Below are positions 46,439-59,165 of a DNA stretch of 64,000 nucleotides, piece after piece. The stretch's first letter is position 1; the number at the start of each line of letters is the position of its first letter. Both the position numbers and the translations under genes were made by a program. The notes below the pieces were generated by a model. The model worked only from the letters and a program-made list of their open reading frames with translations. It was not told the DNA's origin and did no database searches. The DNA comes from Ptiloglossa arizonensis (Eukaryota > Arthropoda > Insecta > Hymenoptera > Colletidae): NCBI RefSeq assembly GCF_051014685.1, contig NW_027478757.1, positions 248,001 to 312,000 on the forward strand. The letters are read 5' to 3'.

Positions 46439-47838
46439 TAGTTATTCGTTTCGAGCATCAGAACTGCGAAAATTTTTAGTTTCTCAAGCGTTTCTTACCT
46501 CCAAACTGCCATATCTCGCGAACGAATTGACCAATCCGCAAAATTTCTGTTGCATCTGAAAGTAGAAACGCGCCCGATTACAACGGTATGCGTACTTTTC
46601 CCCTAGGCCGTTCTAGTTGTGCCTGTCGAGCATCAGAACTGCGAAAATTTTGAGTTCATCAAGCGTTTCTTACCTCCAAACTGCCATATCTCGCGAACGG
46701 ATTGACCAATCCGCAAAATTTCTGTTGCATCTGAAAGTAGAAACTCGCCCGATTACAACCGTATGCGTACTTTTCCCCTAGGCCGTTCTAGTTATTCGTT
46801 TCGAGCAACAGAACTTCGAAAATTTTGAGTTTCTCAAGCGTTGCTTACCTCCAAACTGCCATATCTCGCGAACGGATTGACCAATCCGCAAAATTTCTGT
46901 TGCATCTGAAAGTAGAAACTCGCCCGATTACAACGGTATACGTACTTTTCGCCGAGGCCGTTCTAGTTATTCGCTTCGAGCATCAGAACTGCGAAAATTT
47001 TGAGTTTCTCAAGCGTTTCGTACCTCCAAACTGCCATATCTCGCGAACGGATTGACCAATCCGCAAAATTTCTGTTGCATCTGAAAGTAGAAACTCGCCC
47101 GATTACAACGGTATACGTACTTTTCGCCTAGGCCGTGCTAGTTATTCGCATCGAGCATCAGAACTGCGAAAATTTTGAGTTTCTCAATCGTTTCTTACCT
47201 CCAAACTGCCATATCTCGCGAACGGATTGACCAATCCGCAAAATTTCTGTTGCATCTGAAAGTAGAAACTCGCCCGATTACAACGGTGTGCGTACTTTTC
47301 CCCTAGGCCGTTCTAGTTATTCGTTTCGAGCATCAGAACTGCGAAAATTTTGAGTTTCTCAAGCGTTTCTTACTTCCAAACTGCCATATCTCGCGAACGG
47401 ATTGACCAATCCGCAAAATTTCTGTTGCATCTGAAAGTAGAAACTCGCCCGATTACAACGGTATGCGTACTTTTCCCCTAGGCCGTTCTGGTTATTCGTT
47501 TCGAGCATCAGAACTGCGAATATTTTGAGTTTCTCAAGCGTTTCTTACTTCCAAACTGCCATATCTCGCGAACGGATTGACCAATCCGCAAAATTTCTGT
47601 TGCATCTGAATGTGGAAACTCGCCGGATTACAACTGTATGCGTACTTTTCACCTAGGCCGTTCTAGTTATGCTTGTCGAGCATCAGAACTGCGAAAATTT
47701 TGAGTTTCTCAAGCGTTTCTTACCTCCAAACTGCCATATCTCGGGAACGGATTGACCAATCCGCAAAATTTCTGTTGCATCTGAAAGTAGAAACTCGCCC
47801 GATTACAACTGTGTGCGTACTTTTCCCCTAGGCCGTTC
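46439..47838 (+). repeat. 8-mer higher-order repeat (1400 bp), copy 2
   Basis: Second copy of the eight-monomer unit, with few substitutions: 'aaacgcgcccg' for 'aaacccgctcg', and 'gtttcgtacctcc' for 'gtttcttacttcc'. After about 47838 it continues with 'caacag...cgttgctt' instead of repeating the junction half-monomer, so there is no third copy. Confidence 0.93.
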
Positions 47839-48811
47839 TAGTTATTCGTTTCGAGCAACAGAACTGCGAAAATTTTGAGTTTCTCAAGCGTTGCTTACCT
47901 CCAAACTGCCATATCTCGCGAACGGATTGACCAATCCGCAAAATTTCTGTTGCATCTGAAAGTAGAAACTCGCCCGATTACAACGGTATGCGTACTTTTC
48001 CCCTAGGCCGTTCTAGTTATTCGTTTCGAGCATCAGAACTGCGAAAATTTTGAGTTTCTCAAGCGTTTCTTACTTCCAAACTGCCATATCTCGCGAACGG
48101 ATTGACCAATCCGCAAAATTTCTGTTGCATCTGAAGGTAGAAACTCGCCCGATTACAACGGTATGCGTACTTTTCCCCTAGGCCGTTCTAGTTATTCGTT
48201 TCGAGCATCAGAACTGCGAAAATTTTGAGTATCTCAAGCGTTTCTTACTTCCAAACTGCCATATCTCGCGAACGGATTGACCAATCCGCAAAATTTCTGT
48301 TGCATCTGAATGTAGAAACTCGCCCGATTACAACGGTATGCGTACTTTTCCCCTAGGCCGTTCTAGTTATTCGTTTCGAGCATCAGAACTGCGAAAATTT
48401 TGAGTTTCTCAAGCGTTTCTTACCTCCAAACTGCCATATCTCGCGAACGAATTGACCAATCCGCAAAATTTCTGTTGCATCTGAAAGTAGAAACTCGCCC
48501 GATTACAACGGTATGCGTACTTTTCCCCTAGGCCGCCCTAGTAATTCGTTTCCAGCATCAGAACTGCGAAAATTTTGAGTTTCTCAAGCGTTTCTTACTT
48601 CCAAACTGCCATATCTCACGAACGGATTGACCAATCCGCAAAATTTCTGTTGCATCTGAAAGTGGAAACCCGCCCGATTACAACTGTATGCGTACTTTTC
48701 CTCTAGGCCGTTCTAGTTATGCTTGTCGAGCACCAGAACTGCGAAAATTTTGAGTTTCTCAAGCGTTTCTTACCTCCAAACTGCCATATCTCGCGAACGG
48801 ATTGACCAATC
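47839..48811 (+). repeat. Transition monomers introducing the right-hand variant set
   Basis: Ordinary 'ttattcg' monomers (47937, 48112, 48287) lead to the first 'taattcgtttccagc' monomer (48462) and the first 'ttttcctctagg...gagcaccag' monomer (48637). Both variants occur only from here to about 58 kb. They mark the left limit of a variant domain. Confidence 0.82.
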
Positions 48812-50736
48812 CGCAAAATTTCTGTTGCATCTGAAAGTAGAAACTCGCCCGATTACAACTGTGTGCGTACTTTTCCCCTAGGCCGTTCTAGTTATTCGTT
48901 TCGAGCAACAGAACTGCGAAAATTTTGAGTTTCTCAAGCGTTTCTTACCTCCAAACTGCCATATCTCGCGAACGGATTGACCAATCCGCAAAATTTCTGT
49001 TGCATCTGAAAGTAGAAACTCGCCCGATTACAACTGTATGCGTACTTTTCCTCTAGGCCGTTCTAGTTATGCTTGTCGAGCACCAGAACTGCGAAAATTT
49101 TGAGTTTCTCAAGCGTTTCTTACCTCCAAACTGCCATATCTCGCGAACGGATTGACCAATCCGCAAAATTTCTGTTGCATCTGAAAGTAGAAACTCGCCC
49201 GATTACAACTGTGTGCGTACTTTTCCCCTAGGCCGTTCTAGTTATTCGTTTCGAGCATCAGAACTGCGAAAATTTTGAGTTTCTCAAGCGTTTCTTACCT
49301 CCAAACTGCCATATCTCGCGAACGAATTGACCAATCCGCAAAATTTCTGTTGCATCTGAAAGTAGAAACTCGCCCGATTACAACGGTAGGCGTACTTTTC
49401 CCCTAGGCCGCCCTAGTAATTCGTTTCCAGCATCAGAACTGCGAAAATTTTGAGTTTCTCAAGCGTTTCTTACTTCCAAACTGCCATATCTCGCGAACGG
49501 ATTGACCAATCCGCAAAATTTCTGTTGCATCTGAAAGTGGAAACTCGCCCGATTACAACTGTATGCGTACTTTTCCTCTAGGACGTTCTAGTTATGCTTG
49601 TCGAGCACCAGAACTGCGAAAATTTTGAGTTTCTCAAGCGTTTCTTACCTCCAAACTGCCATATCTCGCGAACGGATTGACCAATCCGCAAAATTTCTGT
49701 TGCATCTGAAAGTAGAAACTCGCCCGATTACAACTGTATGCGTACTTTTCACCTAGGCCGTTCTAGTTATGCTTGTCGAGCATCAGAACTGCGAAAATTT
49801 TGAGTTTCTCAAGCGTTTCTTACCTCCAAACTGCCATATCTCGCGAACGGATTGACAAATCCGCAAAATTTCTGTTGCATCTGAAAGTAGAAACTCGCCC
49901 GATTACAACTGTGTGCGTACTTTTCCCCTAGGCCGTTCTAGTTATTCGTTTCGAGCAACAGAACTGCGAAAATTTTGAGTTTCTCAAGCGTTGCTTACCT
50001 CCAAACTGCCATATCTCGCGAACGGATTGACCAATCCGCAAAATTTCTGTTGCATCTGAAAGTAGAAACTCGCCCGATTACAACGGTATGCGTACTTTTC
50101 CCCTAGGCCGTTCTAGTTATTCGTTTCGAGCATCAGAACTGCGAAAATTTTGAGTTTCTCAAGCGTTTCTTACTTCCAAACTGCCATATCTCGCGAACGG
50201 ATTGACCAATCCGCAAAATTTCTGTTGCATCTGAAGGTAGAAACTCGCCCGATTACAACGGTATGCGTACTTTTCCCCTAGGCCGTTCTAGTTATTCGTT
50301 TCGAGCATCAGAACTGCGAAAATTTTGAGTTTCTCAAGCGTTTCTTACCTCCAAACTGCCATATCTCGCGAACGAATTGACCAATCCGCAAAATTTCTGT
50401 TGCATCTGAAAGTAGAAAGTCGCCCGATTACAACGGTATGCGTACTTTTCCCCTAGGCCGCCCTAGTAATTCGTTTCCAGCATCAGAACTGCGAAAATTT
50501 TGAGTTTCTCAAGCGTTTCTTACTTCCAAACTGCCATATCTCGCGAACGGATTGACCAATCCGCAAAATTTCTGTTGCATCTGAAAGTGGAAACTCGCCC
50601 GATTACAACTGTATGCGTACTTTTCCTCTAGGCCGTTCTAGTTATGCTTGTCGAGCATCAGAACTGCGAAAATTTTGAGTTTCTCAAGCGTTTCTTACCT
50701 CCAAACTGCCATATCTCGCGAACGGATTGACCAATC
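48812..50736 (+). repeat. 11-mer of the right domain (1925 bp), copy 1
   Basis: 48812 to about 50830 recurs at 50737 to about 52755. Order: 'tgtgtgcg...caacag', 'cctctagg...caccag', 'tgtgtgcg...cgaattg', 'gccgccctag...ttccagc', 'cctctaggacg', 'ttttcacctagg...gacaaatc', 'tgtgtgcg...cgttgctt', 'ttattcg', 'gaaggtag...cgaattg', 'gaaagtcgcccg...ttccagc' and 'cctctagg...catcag'. A private change is 'ggtaggcg' near 49386. It is unrelated in order to the 11-mer at 38-42 kb despite the same length. Confidence 0.93.
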
Positions 50737-52661
50737 CGCAAAATTTCTGTTGCATCTGAAAGTAGAAACTCGCCCGATTACAACTGTGTGCGTACTTTTC
50801 CCCTAGGCCGTTCTAGTTATTCGTTTCGAGCAACAGAACTGCGAAAATTTTGAGTTTCTCAAGCGTTTCTTACCTCCAAACTGCCATATCTCGCGAACGG
50901 ATTGACCAATCCGCAAAATTTCTGTTGCATCTGAAAGTAGAAACTCGCCCGATTACAACTGTATGCGTACTTTTCCTCTAGGCCGTTCTAGTTATGCTTG
51001 TCGAGCACCAGAACTGCGAAAATTTTGAGTTTCTCAAGCGTTTCTTACCTCCAAACTGCCATATCTCGCGAACGGATTGACCAATCCGCAAAATTTCTGT
51101 TGCATCTGAAAGTAGAAACTCGCCCGATTACAACTGTGTGCGTACTTTTCCCCTAGGCCGTTCTAGTTATTCGTTTCGAGCATCAGAACTGCGAAAATTT
51201 TGAGTTTCTCAAGCGTTTCTTACCTCCAAACTGCCATATCTCGCGAACGAATTGACCAATCCGCAAAATTTCTGTTGCATCTGAAAGTAGAAACTCGCCC
51301 GATTACAACGGTATGCGTACTTTTCCCCTAGGCCGCCCTAGTAATTCGTTTCCAGCATCAGAACTGCGAAAATTTTGAGTTTCTCAAGCGTTTCTTACTT
51401 CCAAACTGCCATATCTCGCGAACGGATTGACCAATCCGCAAAATTTCTGTTGCATCTGAAAGTGGAAACTCGCCCGATTACAACTGTATGCGTACTTTTC
51501 CTCTAGGACGTTCTAGTTATGCTTGTCGAGCACCAGAACTGCGAAAATTTTGAGTTTCTCAAGCGTTTCTTACCTCCAAACTGCCATATCTCGCGAACGG
51601 ATTGACCAATCCGCAAAATTTCTGTTGCATCTGAAAGTAGAAACTCGCCCGATTACAACTGTATGCGTACTTTTCACCTAGGCCGTTCTAGTTATGCTTG
51701 TCGAGCATCAGAACTGCGAAAATTTTGAGTTTCTCAAGCGTTTCTTACCTCCAAACTGCCATATCTCGCGAACGGATTGACAAATCCGCAAAATTTCTGT
51801 TGCATCTGAAAGTAGAAACTCGCCCGATTACAACTGTGTGCGTACTTTTCCCCTAGGCCGTTCTAGTTATTCGTTTCGAGCAACAGAACTGCGAAAATTT
51901 TGAGTTTCTCAAGCGTTGCTTACCTCCAAACTGCCATATCTCGCGAACGGATTGACCAATCCGCAAAATTTCTGTTGCATCTGAAAGTAGAAACTCGCCC
52001 GATTACAACGGTATGCGTACTTTTCCCCTAGGCCGTTCTAGTTATTCGTTTCGAGCATCAGAACTGCGAAAATTTTGAGTTTCTCAAGCGTTTCTTACTT
52101 CCAAACTGCCATATCTCGCGAACGGATTGACCAATCCGCAAAATTTCTGTTGCATCTGAAGGTAGAAACTCGCCCGATTACAACGGTATGCGTACTTTTC
52201 CCCTAGGCCGTTCTAGTTATTCGTTTCGAGCATCAGAACTGCGAAAATTTTGAGTTTCTCAAGCGTTTCTTACCTCCAAACTGCCATATCTCGCGAACGA
52301 ATTGACCAATCCGCAAAATTTCTGTTGCATCTGAAAGTAGAAAGTCGCCCGATTACAACGGTATGCGTACTTTTCCCCTAGGCCGCCCTAGTAATTCGTT
52401 TCCAGCATCAGAACTGCGAAAATTTTGAGTTTCTCAAGCGTTTCTTACTTCCAAACTGCCATATCTCGCGAACGGATTGACCAATCCGCAAAATTTCTGT
52501 TGCATCTGAAAGTGGAAACTCGCCCGATTACAACTGTATGCGTACTTTTCCTCTAGGCCGTTCTAGTTATGCTTGTCGAGCATCAGAACTGCGAAAATTT
52601 TGAGTTTCTCAAGCGTTTCTTACCTCCAAACTGCCATATCTCGCGAACGGATTGACCAATC
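50737..52661 (+). repeat. 11-mer of the right domain (1925 bp), copy 2
   Basis: Second copy with the same eleven types. The markers 'ctaggacg' (49581 and 51506) and 'gaaagtcgcccg' (about 50414 and 52339) keep the 1925-bp spacing. The next monomer (52662) is like the start of a third copy but has 'aatttagag' and 'cgttgctt', so the pattern breaks there. Most of this copy is also the template or product of the 18-mer duplication. Confidence 0.93.
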
Positions 52662-53620
52662 CGCAAAATTTCTGTTGCATCTGAAAGTAGAAACTCGCCC
52701 GATTACAACTGTGTGCGTACTTTTCCCCTAGGCCGTTCTAGTTATTCGTTTCGAGCAACAGAACTGCGAAAATTTAGAGTTTCTCAAGCGTTGCTTACCT
52801 CCAAACTGCCATATCTCGCGAACGGATTGACCAATCCGCAAAATTTCTGTTGCATCTGAAAGTAGAAACTCGCCCGATTACAACGGTATGCGTACTTTTC
52901 CCCTAGGCCGTTCTAGTTATTCGTTTCGAGCATCAGAACTGCGAAAATTTTGAGTTTCTCAAGCGTTTCTTACTTCCAAACTGCCATATCTCGCGAACGG
53001 ATTGACCAATCCGCAAAATTTCTGTTGCATCTGAAGGTAGAAACTCGCCCGATTACAACGGTATGCGTACTTTTCCCCTAGGCCGTTCTAGTTATTCGTT
53101 TCGAGCATCAGAACTGCGAAAATTTTGAGTTTCTCAAGCGTTTCTTACTTCCAAACTGCCATATCTCGCGAACGGATTGACCAATCCGCAAAATTTCTGT
53201 TGCATCTGAAAGTGGAAACTCGCCCGATTACAACTGTATGCGTACTTTTCCTCTAGGCCGTTCTAGTTATGCTTGTCGAGCACCAGAACTGCGAAAATTT
53301 TGAGTTTCTCAAGCGTTTCTTACCTCCAAACTGCCATATCTCGCGAACGGATTGACCAATCCGCAAAATTTCTGTTGCATCTGAAAGTAGAAACTCGCCC
53401 GATTACAACCGTGTGCGTACTTTTCCCCTAGGCCGTTCTAGTTATTCGTTTCGAGCAACAGAACTGCGAAAATTTTGAGTTTCTCAAGCGTTGCTTACCT
53501 CCAAACTGCCATATCTCGCGAACGGATTGACCAATCCGCAAAATTTCTGTTGCATCTGAAAGTAGAAACTCGCCCGATCACAGCGGTATGCGTACTTTTC
53601 CCCTAGGCCGTTCTAGTTAT
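50912..53620 (+). repeat. 18-monomer-spaced block (about 2.7 kb), copy 1
   Basis: 50912 to about 53620 matches 54062 to about 56770 at a shift of 3150 bp (18 monomers). Markers are 'ctaggacg' (51506 and 54656), 'gaaagtcgcccg' (52339 and 55489), 'aatttagag' (about 52771 and 55921), 'acaaccgtgtgcg' and 'gatcacagcgg' (about 53576 and 56726). It contains most of an 11-mer plus the following irregular monomers, so it was copied after the 11-mer duplication. Confidence 0.92.
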
Positions 53621-54061
53621 TCGTTTCGAGCATCAGAACTGCGAAAATTTTGAGTTTCTCAAGCGTTTCTTACTTCCAAACTGCCATATCTCGCGAACGG
53701 ATTGACCAATCCGCAAAATTTCTGTTGCATCTGAAGGTAGAAACTCGCCCGATTACAACGGTATGCGTACTTTTCCCCTAGGCCGCCCTAGTAATTCGTT
53801 TCCAGCATCAGAACTGCGAAAATTTTGAGTTTCTCAAGCGTTTCTTACTTCCAAACTGCCATATCTCGCGAACGGATTGACCAATCCGCAAAATTTCTGT
53901 TGCATCTGAAAGTGGAAACTCGCCCGATTACAACTGTGTGCGTACTTTTCCCCTAGGCCGTTCTAGTTATTCGTTTCGAGCAACAGAACTGCGAAAATTT
54001 TGAGTTTCTCAAGCGTTTCTTACCTCCAAACTGCCATATCTCGCGAACGGATTGACCAATC
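53621..54061 (+). repeat. Spacer monomers between the 18-mer copies
   Basis: These are the second half of the 'gatcacagcgg' monomer, a 'gaaggtag...gccgccctag...ttccagc' monomer (53712) and a patchwork 'aaagtgg...tgtgtgcg...caacag' monomer (53887). The last combines the 5' marks of one type with the 3' marks of another at the junction, consistent with the exchange point. Confidence 0.8.
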
Positions 54062-56770
54062 CGCAAAATTTCTGTTGCATCTGAAAGTAGAAACTCGCCC
54101 GATTACAACTGTATGCGTACTTTTCCTCTAGGCCGTTCTAGTTATGCTTGTCGAGCACCAGAACTGCGAAAATTTTGAGTTTCTCAAGCGTTTCTTACCT
54201 CCAAACTGCCATATCTCGCGAACGGATTGACCAATCCGCAAAATTTCTGTTGCATCTGAAAGTAGAAACTCGCCCGATTACAACTGTGTGCGTACTTTTC
54301 CCCTAGGCCGTTCTAGTTATTCGTTTCGAGCATCAGAACTGCGAAAATTTTGAGTTTCTCAAGCGTTTCTTACCTCCAAACTGCCATATCTCGCGAACGA
54401 ATTGACCAATCCGCAAAATTTCTGTTGCATCTGAAAGTAGAAACTCGCCCGATTACAACGGTATGCGTACTTTTCCCCTAGGCCGCCCTAGTAATTCGTT
54501 TCCAGCATCAGAACTGCGAAAATTTTGAGTTTCTCAAGCGTTTCTTACTTCCAAACTGCCATATCTCGCGAACGGATTGACCAATCCGCAAAATTTCTGT
54601 TGCATCTGAAAGTGGAAACTCGCCCGATTACAACTGTATGCGTACTTTTCCTCTAGGACGTTCTAGTTATGCTTGTCGAGCACCAGAACTGCGAAAATTT
54701 TGAGTTTCTCAAGCGTTTCTTACCTCCAAACTGCCATATCTCGCGAACGGATTGACCAATCCGCAAAATTTCTGTTGCATCTGAAAGTAGAAACTCGCCC
54801 GATTACAACTGTATGCGTACTTTTCACCTAGGCCGTTCTAGTTATGCTTGTCGAGCATCAGAACTGCGAAAATTTTGAGTTTCTCAAGCGTTTCTTACCT
54901 CCAAACTGCCATATCTCGCGAACGGATTGACAAATCCGCAAAATTTCTGTTGCATCTGAAAGTAGAAACTCGCCCGATTACAACTGTGTGCGTACTTTTC
55001 CCCTAGGCCGTTCTAGTTATTCGTTTCGAGCAACAGAACTGCGAAAATTTTGAGTTTCTCAAGCGTTGCTTACCTCCAAACTGCCATATCTCGCGAACGG
55101 ATTGACCAATCCGCAAAATTTCTGTTGCATCTGAAAGTAGAAACTCGCCCGATTACAACGGTATGCGTACTTTTCCCCTAGGCCGTTCTAGTTATTCGTT
55201 TCGAGCATCAGAACTGCGAAAATTTTGAGTTTCTCAAGCGTCTCTTACTTCCAAACTGCCATATCTCGCGAACGGATTGACCAATCCGCAAAATTTCTGT
55301 TGCATCTGAAGGTAGAAACTCGCCCGATTACAACGGTATGCGTACTTTTCCCCTAGGCCGTTCTAGTTATTCGTTTCGAGCATCAGAACTGCGAAAATTT
55401 TGAGTTTCTCAAGCGTTTCTTACCTCCAAACTGCCATATCTCGCGAACGAATTGACCAATCCGCAAAATTTCTGTTGCATCTGAAAGTAGAAAGTCGCCC
55501 GATTACAACGGTATGCGTACTTTTCCCCTAGGCCGCCCTAGTAATTCGTTTCCAGCATCAGAACTGCGAAAATTTTGAGTTTCTCAAGCGTTTCTTACTT
55601 CCAAACTGCCATATCTCGCGAACGGATTGACCAATCCGCAAAATTTCTGTTGCATCTGAAAGTGGAAACTCGCCCGATTACAACTGTATGCGTACTTTTC
55701 CTCTAGGCCGTTCTAGTTATGCTTGTCGAGCATCAGAACTGCGAAAATTTTGAGTTTCTCAAGCGTTTCTTACCTCCAAACTGCCATATCTCGCGAACGG
55801 ATTGACCAATCCGCAAAATTTCTGTTGCATCTGAAAGTAGAAACTCGCCCGATTACAACTGTGTGCGTACTTTTCCCCTAGGCCGTTCTAGTTATTCGTT
55901 TCGAGCAACAGAACTGCGAAAATTTAGAGTTTCTCAAGCGTTGCTTACCTCCAAACTGCCATATCTCGCGAACGGATTGACCAATCCGCAAAATTTCTGT
56001 TGCATCTGAAAGTAGAAACTCGCCCGATTACAACGGTATGCGTACTTTTCCCCTAGGCCGTTCTAGTTATTCGTTTCGAGCATCAGAACTGCGAAAATTT
56101 TGAGTTTCTCAAGCGTTTCTTACTTCCAAACTGCCATATCTCGCGAACGGATTGACCAATCCGCAAAATTTCTGTTGCATCTGAAGGTAGAAACTCGCCC
56201 GATTACAACGGTATGCGTACTTTTCCCCTAGGCCGTTCTAGTTATTCGTTTCGAGCATCAGAACTGCGAAAATTTTGAGTTTCTCAAGCGTTTCTTACTT
56301 CCAAACTGCCATATCTCGCGAACGGATTGACCAATCCGCAAAATTTCTGTTGCATCTGAAAGTGGAAACTCGCCCGATTACAACTGTATGCGTACTTTTC
56401 CTCTAGGCCGTTCTAGTTATGCTTGTCGAGCACCAGAACTGCGAAAATTTTGAGTTTCTCAAGCGTTTCTTACCTCCAAACTGCCATATCTCGCGAACGG
56501 ATTGACCAATCCGCAAAATTTCTGTTGCATCTGAAAGTAGAAACTCGCCCGATTACAACCGTGTGCGTACTTTTCCCCTAGGCCGTTCTAGTTATTCGTT
56601 TCGAGCAACAGAACTGCGAAAATTTTGAGTTTCTCAAGCGTTGCTTACCTCCAAACTGCCATATCTCGCGAACGGATTGACCAATCCGCAAAATTTCTGT
56701 TGCATCTGAAAGTAGAAACTCGCCCGATCACAGCGGTATGCGTACTTTTCCCCTAGGCCGTTCTAGTTAT
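54062..56770 (+). repeat. 18-monomer-spaced block (about 2.7 kb), copy 2
   Basis: Partner of 50912-53620, nearly identical on reading. 'gcgtctcttac' near 55240 is a private change. It diverges inside the 'gatcacagcgg' monomer at 56687, where the second half is 'caacag...cgttgctt' instead of 'catcag...cgtttctt'. Confidence 0.92.
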
Positions 56771-57590
56771 TCGTTTCGAGCAACAGAACTGCGAAAATTT
56801 TGAGTTTCTCAAGCGTTGCTTACCTCCAAACTGCCATATCTCGCGAACGGATTGACCAATCCGCAAAATTTCTGTTGCATCTGAAGGTAGAAACTCGCCC
56901 GATTACAACGGTATGCGTACTTTTCCCCTAGGCCGTTCTAGTTATTGGTTTCGAGCATCAGAACTGCGAAAATTTTGAGTATCCCAAGCGTTTCTTACTT
57001 CCAAACTGCCATATCTCGCGAACGGATTGACCAATCCGCAAAATTTCTGTTGCATCTGAATGTAGAAACTCGCCCGATTACAACGGTATGCGTACTTTTC
57101 CCCTAGGCCGTGCTAGTTATTCGCTTCGAGCATCAGAACTGCGAAAATTTTGAGTTTCTCAAGCGTTTCTTACCTCCAAACTGCCATATCTCGCGAACGG
57201 ATTGACCAATCCGCAAAATTTCTGTTGCATCTGAAAGTAGAAACTCGCCCGATTACAACGGTGTGCGTACTTTTCCCCTAGGCCGTTCTAGTTATTCGTT
57301 TCGAGCATCAGAACTGCGAAAATTTTGAGTTCCTCAAGCGTTTCTTACCTACAAACTGCCACATCTCGCGAACGGATTGACCAATCCGCAAAATTGCTGA
57401 TGCATCTGAAAGCAGAAACTCGCCCGATTACAACGGTATGCGTACTTTTCCCCTAGGCCGCCCTAGTAATTCGTTTCGAGCATCAGAACTGCGAAAATTT
57501 TGAGTTTCTCAAGCGTTTCTTACTTCCAAACTGCCATATCTCGCGAACGGATTGACCAATCCGCAAAATTTCTGTTGCATCTGAATGTAG
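56337..57590 (+). repeat. 9-monomer-spaced block (1575 bp), copy 1
   Basis: From about 56270 the sequence recurs 1575 bp later, to about 57590 and 59165. Markers are 'acaaccgtgtgcg', 'gatcacagcgg' (56726 and 58301), 'gttattggtttcg' (56943 and 58518), 'gaatgtag...ggccgtgctag', 'gagttcctc...cacatctcg' and 'aaattgctgatgc' (57391 and 58966). The monomer at 56687 differs in its second half from its partner at 58262. Confidence 0.9.
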
Positions 57591-59165
57591 AAACTCGCCC
57601 GATTACAACGGTATGCGTACTTTTCCCCTAGGCCGTTCTAGTTATTCGTTTCGAGCATCAGAACTGCGAAAATTTTGAGTTTCTCAAGCGTTTCTTACCT
57701 CCAAACTGCCATATCTCGCGAACGAATTGACCAATCCGCAAAATTTCTGTTGCATCTGAAAGTAGAAACCTGCCCGATTACAACGGTATGCGTACTTTTC
57801 CCCTAGGCCGCCCTAGTAATTCGTTTCCAGCATCAGAACTGCGAAAATTTTGAGTTTCTCAAGCGTTTCTTACTTCCAAACTGCCATATCTCGCGAACGG
57901 ATTGACCAATCCGCAAAATTTCTGTTGCATCTGAAAGTGGAAACTCGCCCGATTACAACTGTATGCGTACTTTTCCTCTAGGCCGTTCTAGTTATGCTTG
58001 TCGAGCACCAGAACTGCGAAAATTTTGAGTTTCTCAAGCGTTTCTTACCTCCAAACTGCCATATCTCGCGAACGGATTGACCAATCCGCAAAATTTCTGT
58101 TGCATCTGAAAGTAGAAACTCGCCCGATTACAACCGTGTGCGTACTTTTCCCCTAGGCCGTTCTAGTTATTCGTTTCGAGCAACAGAACTGCGAAAATTT
58201 TGAGTTTCTCAAGCGTTGCTTACCTCCAAACTGCCATATCTCGCGAACGGATTGACCAATCCGCAAAATTTCTGTTGCATCTGAAAGTAGAAACTCGCCC
58301 GATCACAGCGGTATGCGTACTTTTCCCCTAGGCCGTTCTAGTTATTCGTTTCGAGCATCAGAACTGCGAAAATTTTGAGTTTCTCAAGCGTTTCTTACTT
58401 CCAAACTGCCATATCTCGCGAACGGATTGACCAATCCGCAAAATTTCTGTTGCCTCTGAAGGTAGAAACTCGCCCGATTACAACGGTATGCGTACTTTTC
58501 CCCTAGGCCGTTCTAGTTATTGGTTTCGAGCATCAGAACTGCGAAAATTTTGAGTATCTCAAGCGTTTCTTACTTCCAAACTGCCATATCTCGCGAACGG
58601 ATTGACCAATCCGCAAAATTTCTGTTGCATCTGAATGTAGAAACTCGCCCGATTACAACGGTATGCGTACTTTTCCCCTAGGCCGTGCTAGTTATTCGCT
58701 TCGAGCATCAGAACTGCGAAAATTTTGAGTTTCTCAAGCGTTTCTTACCTCCAAACTGCCATATCTCGCGAACGGATTGACCAATCCGCAAAATTTCTGT
58801 TGCATCTGAAAGTAGAAACTCGCCCGATTACAACGGTGTGCGTACTTTTCCCCTAGGCCGTTCTAGTTATTCGTTTCGAGCATCAGAACTGCGAAAATTT
58901 TGAGTTCCTCAAGCGTTTCTTACCTACAAACTGCCACATCTCGCGAACGGATTGACCAATCCGCAAAATTGCTGATGCATCTGAAAGCAGAAACTCGCCC
59001 GATTACAACGGTATGCGTACTTTTCCCCTAGGCCGCCCTAGTAATTCGTTTCGAGCATCAGAACTGCGAAAATTTTGAGTTTCTCAAGCGTTTCTTACTT
59101 CCAAACTGCCATATCTCGCGAACGGATTGACCAATCCGCAAAATTTCTGTTGCATCTGAATGTGG
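57591..59165 (+). repeat. 9-monomer-spaced block (1575 bp), copy 2 with its lead-in
   Basis: About 57845-59165 is the partner of 56270-57590. It is preceded by a 'gaaacctgcccg...ttccagc' monomer (57737), the last with 'ttccagc' in the window. After about 59165 the order changes to a 'gaatgtgg...ttttcacctagg' monomer like those at 46187 and 47587. Confidence 0.9.

Noticed and set aside
24756..47055. Family of 76-112-codon frames recurring on the plus strand, and 63-codon frames on the minus strand
   Set aside because: Their spacing (1925, 2100, 2265, 1400 and 525 bp) equals the higher-order repeat periods. They translate the repeat and end at the same repeat stop, and internal stops appear wherever common monomer variants return.
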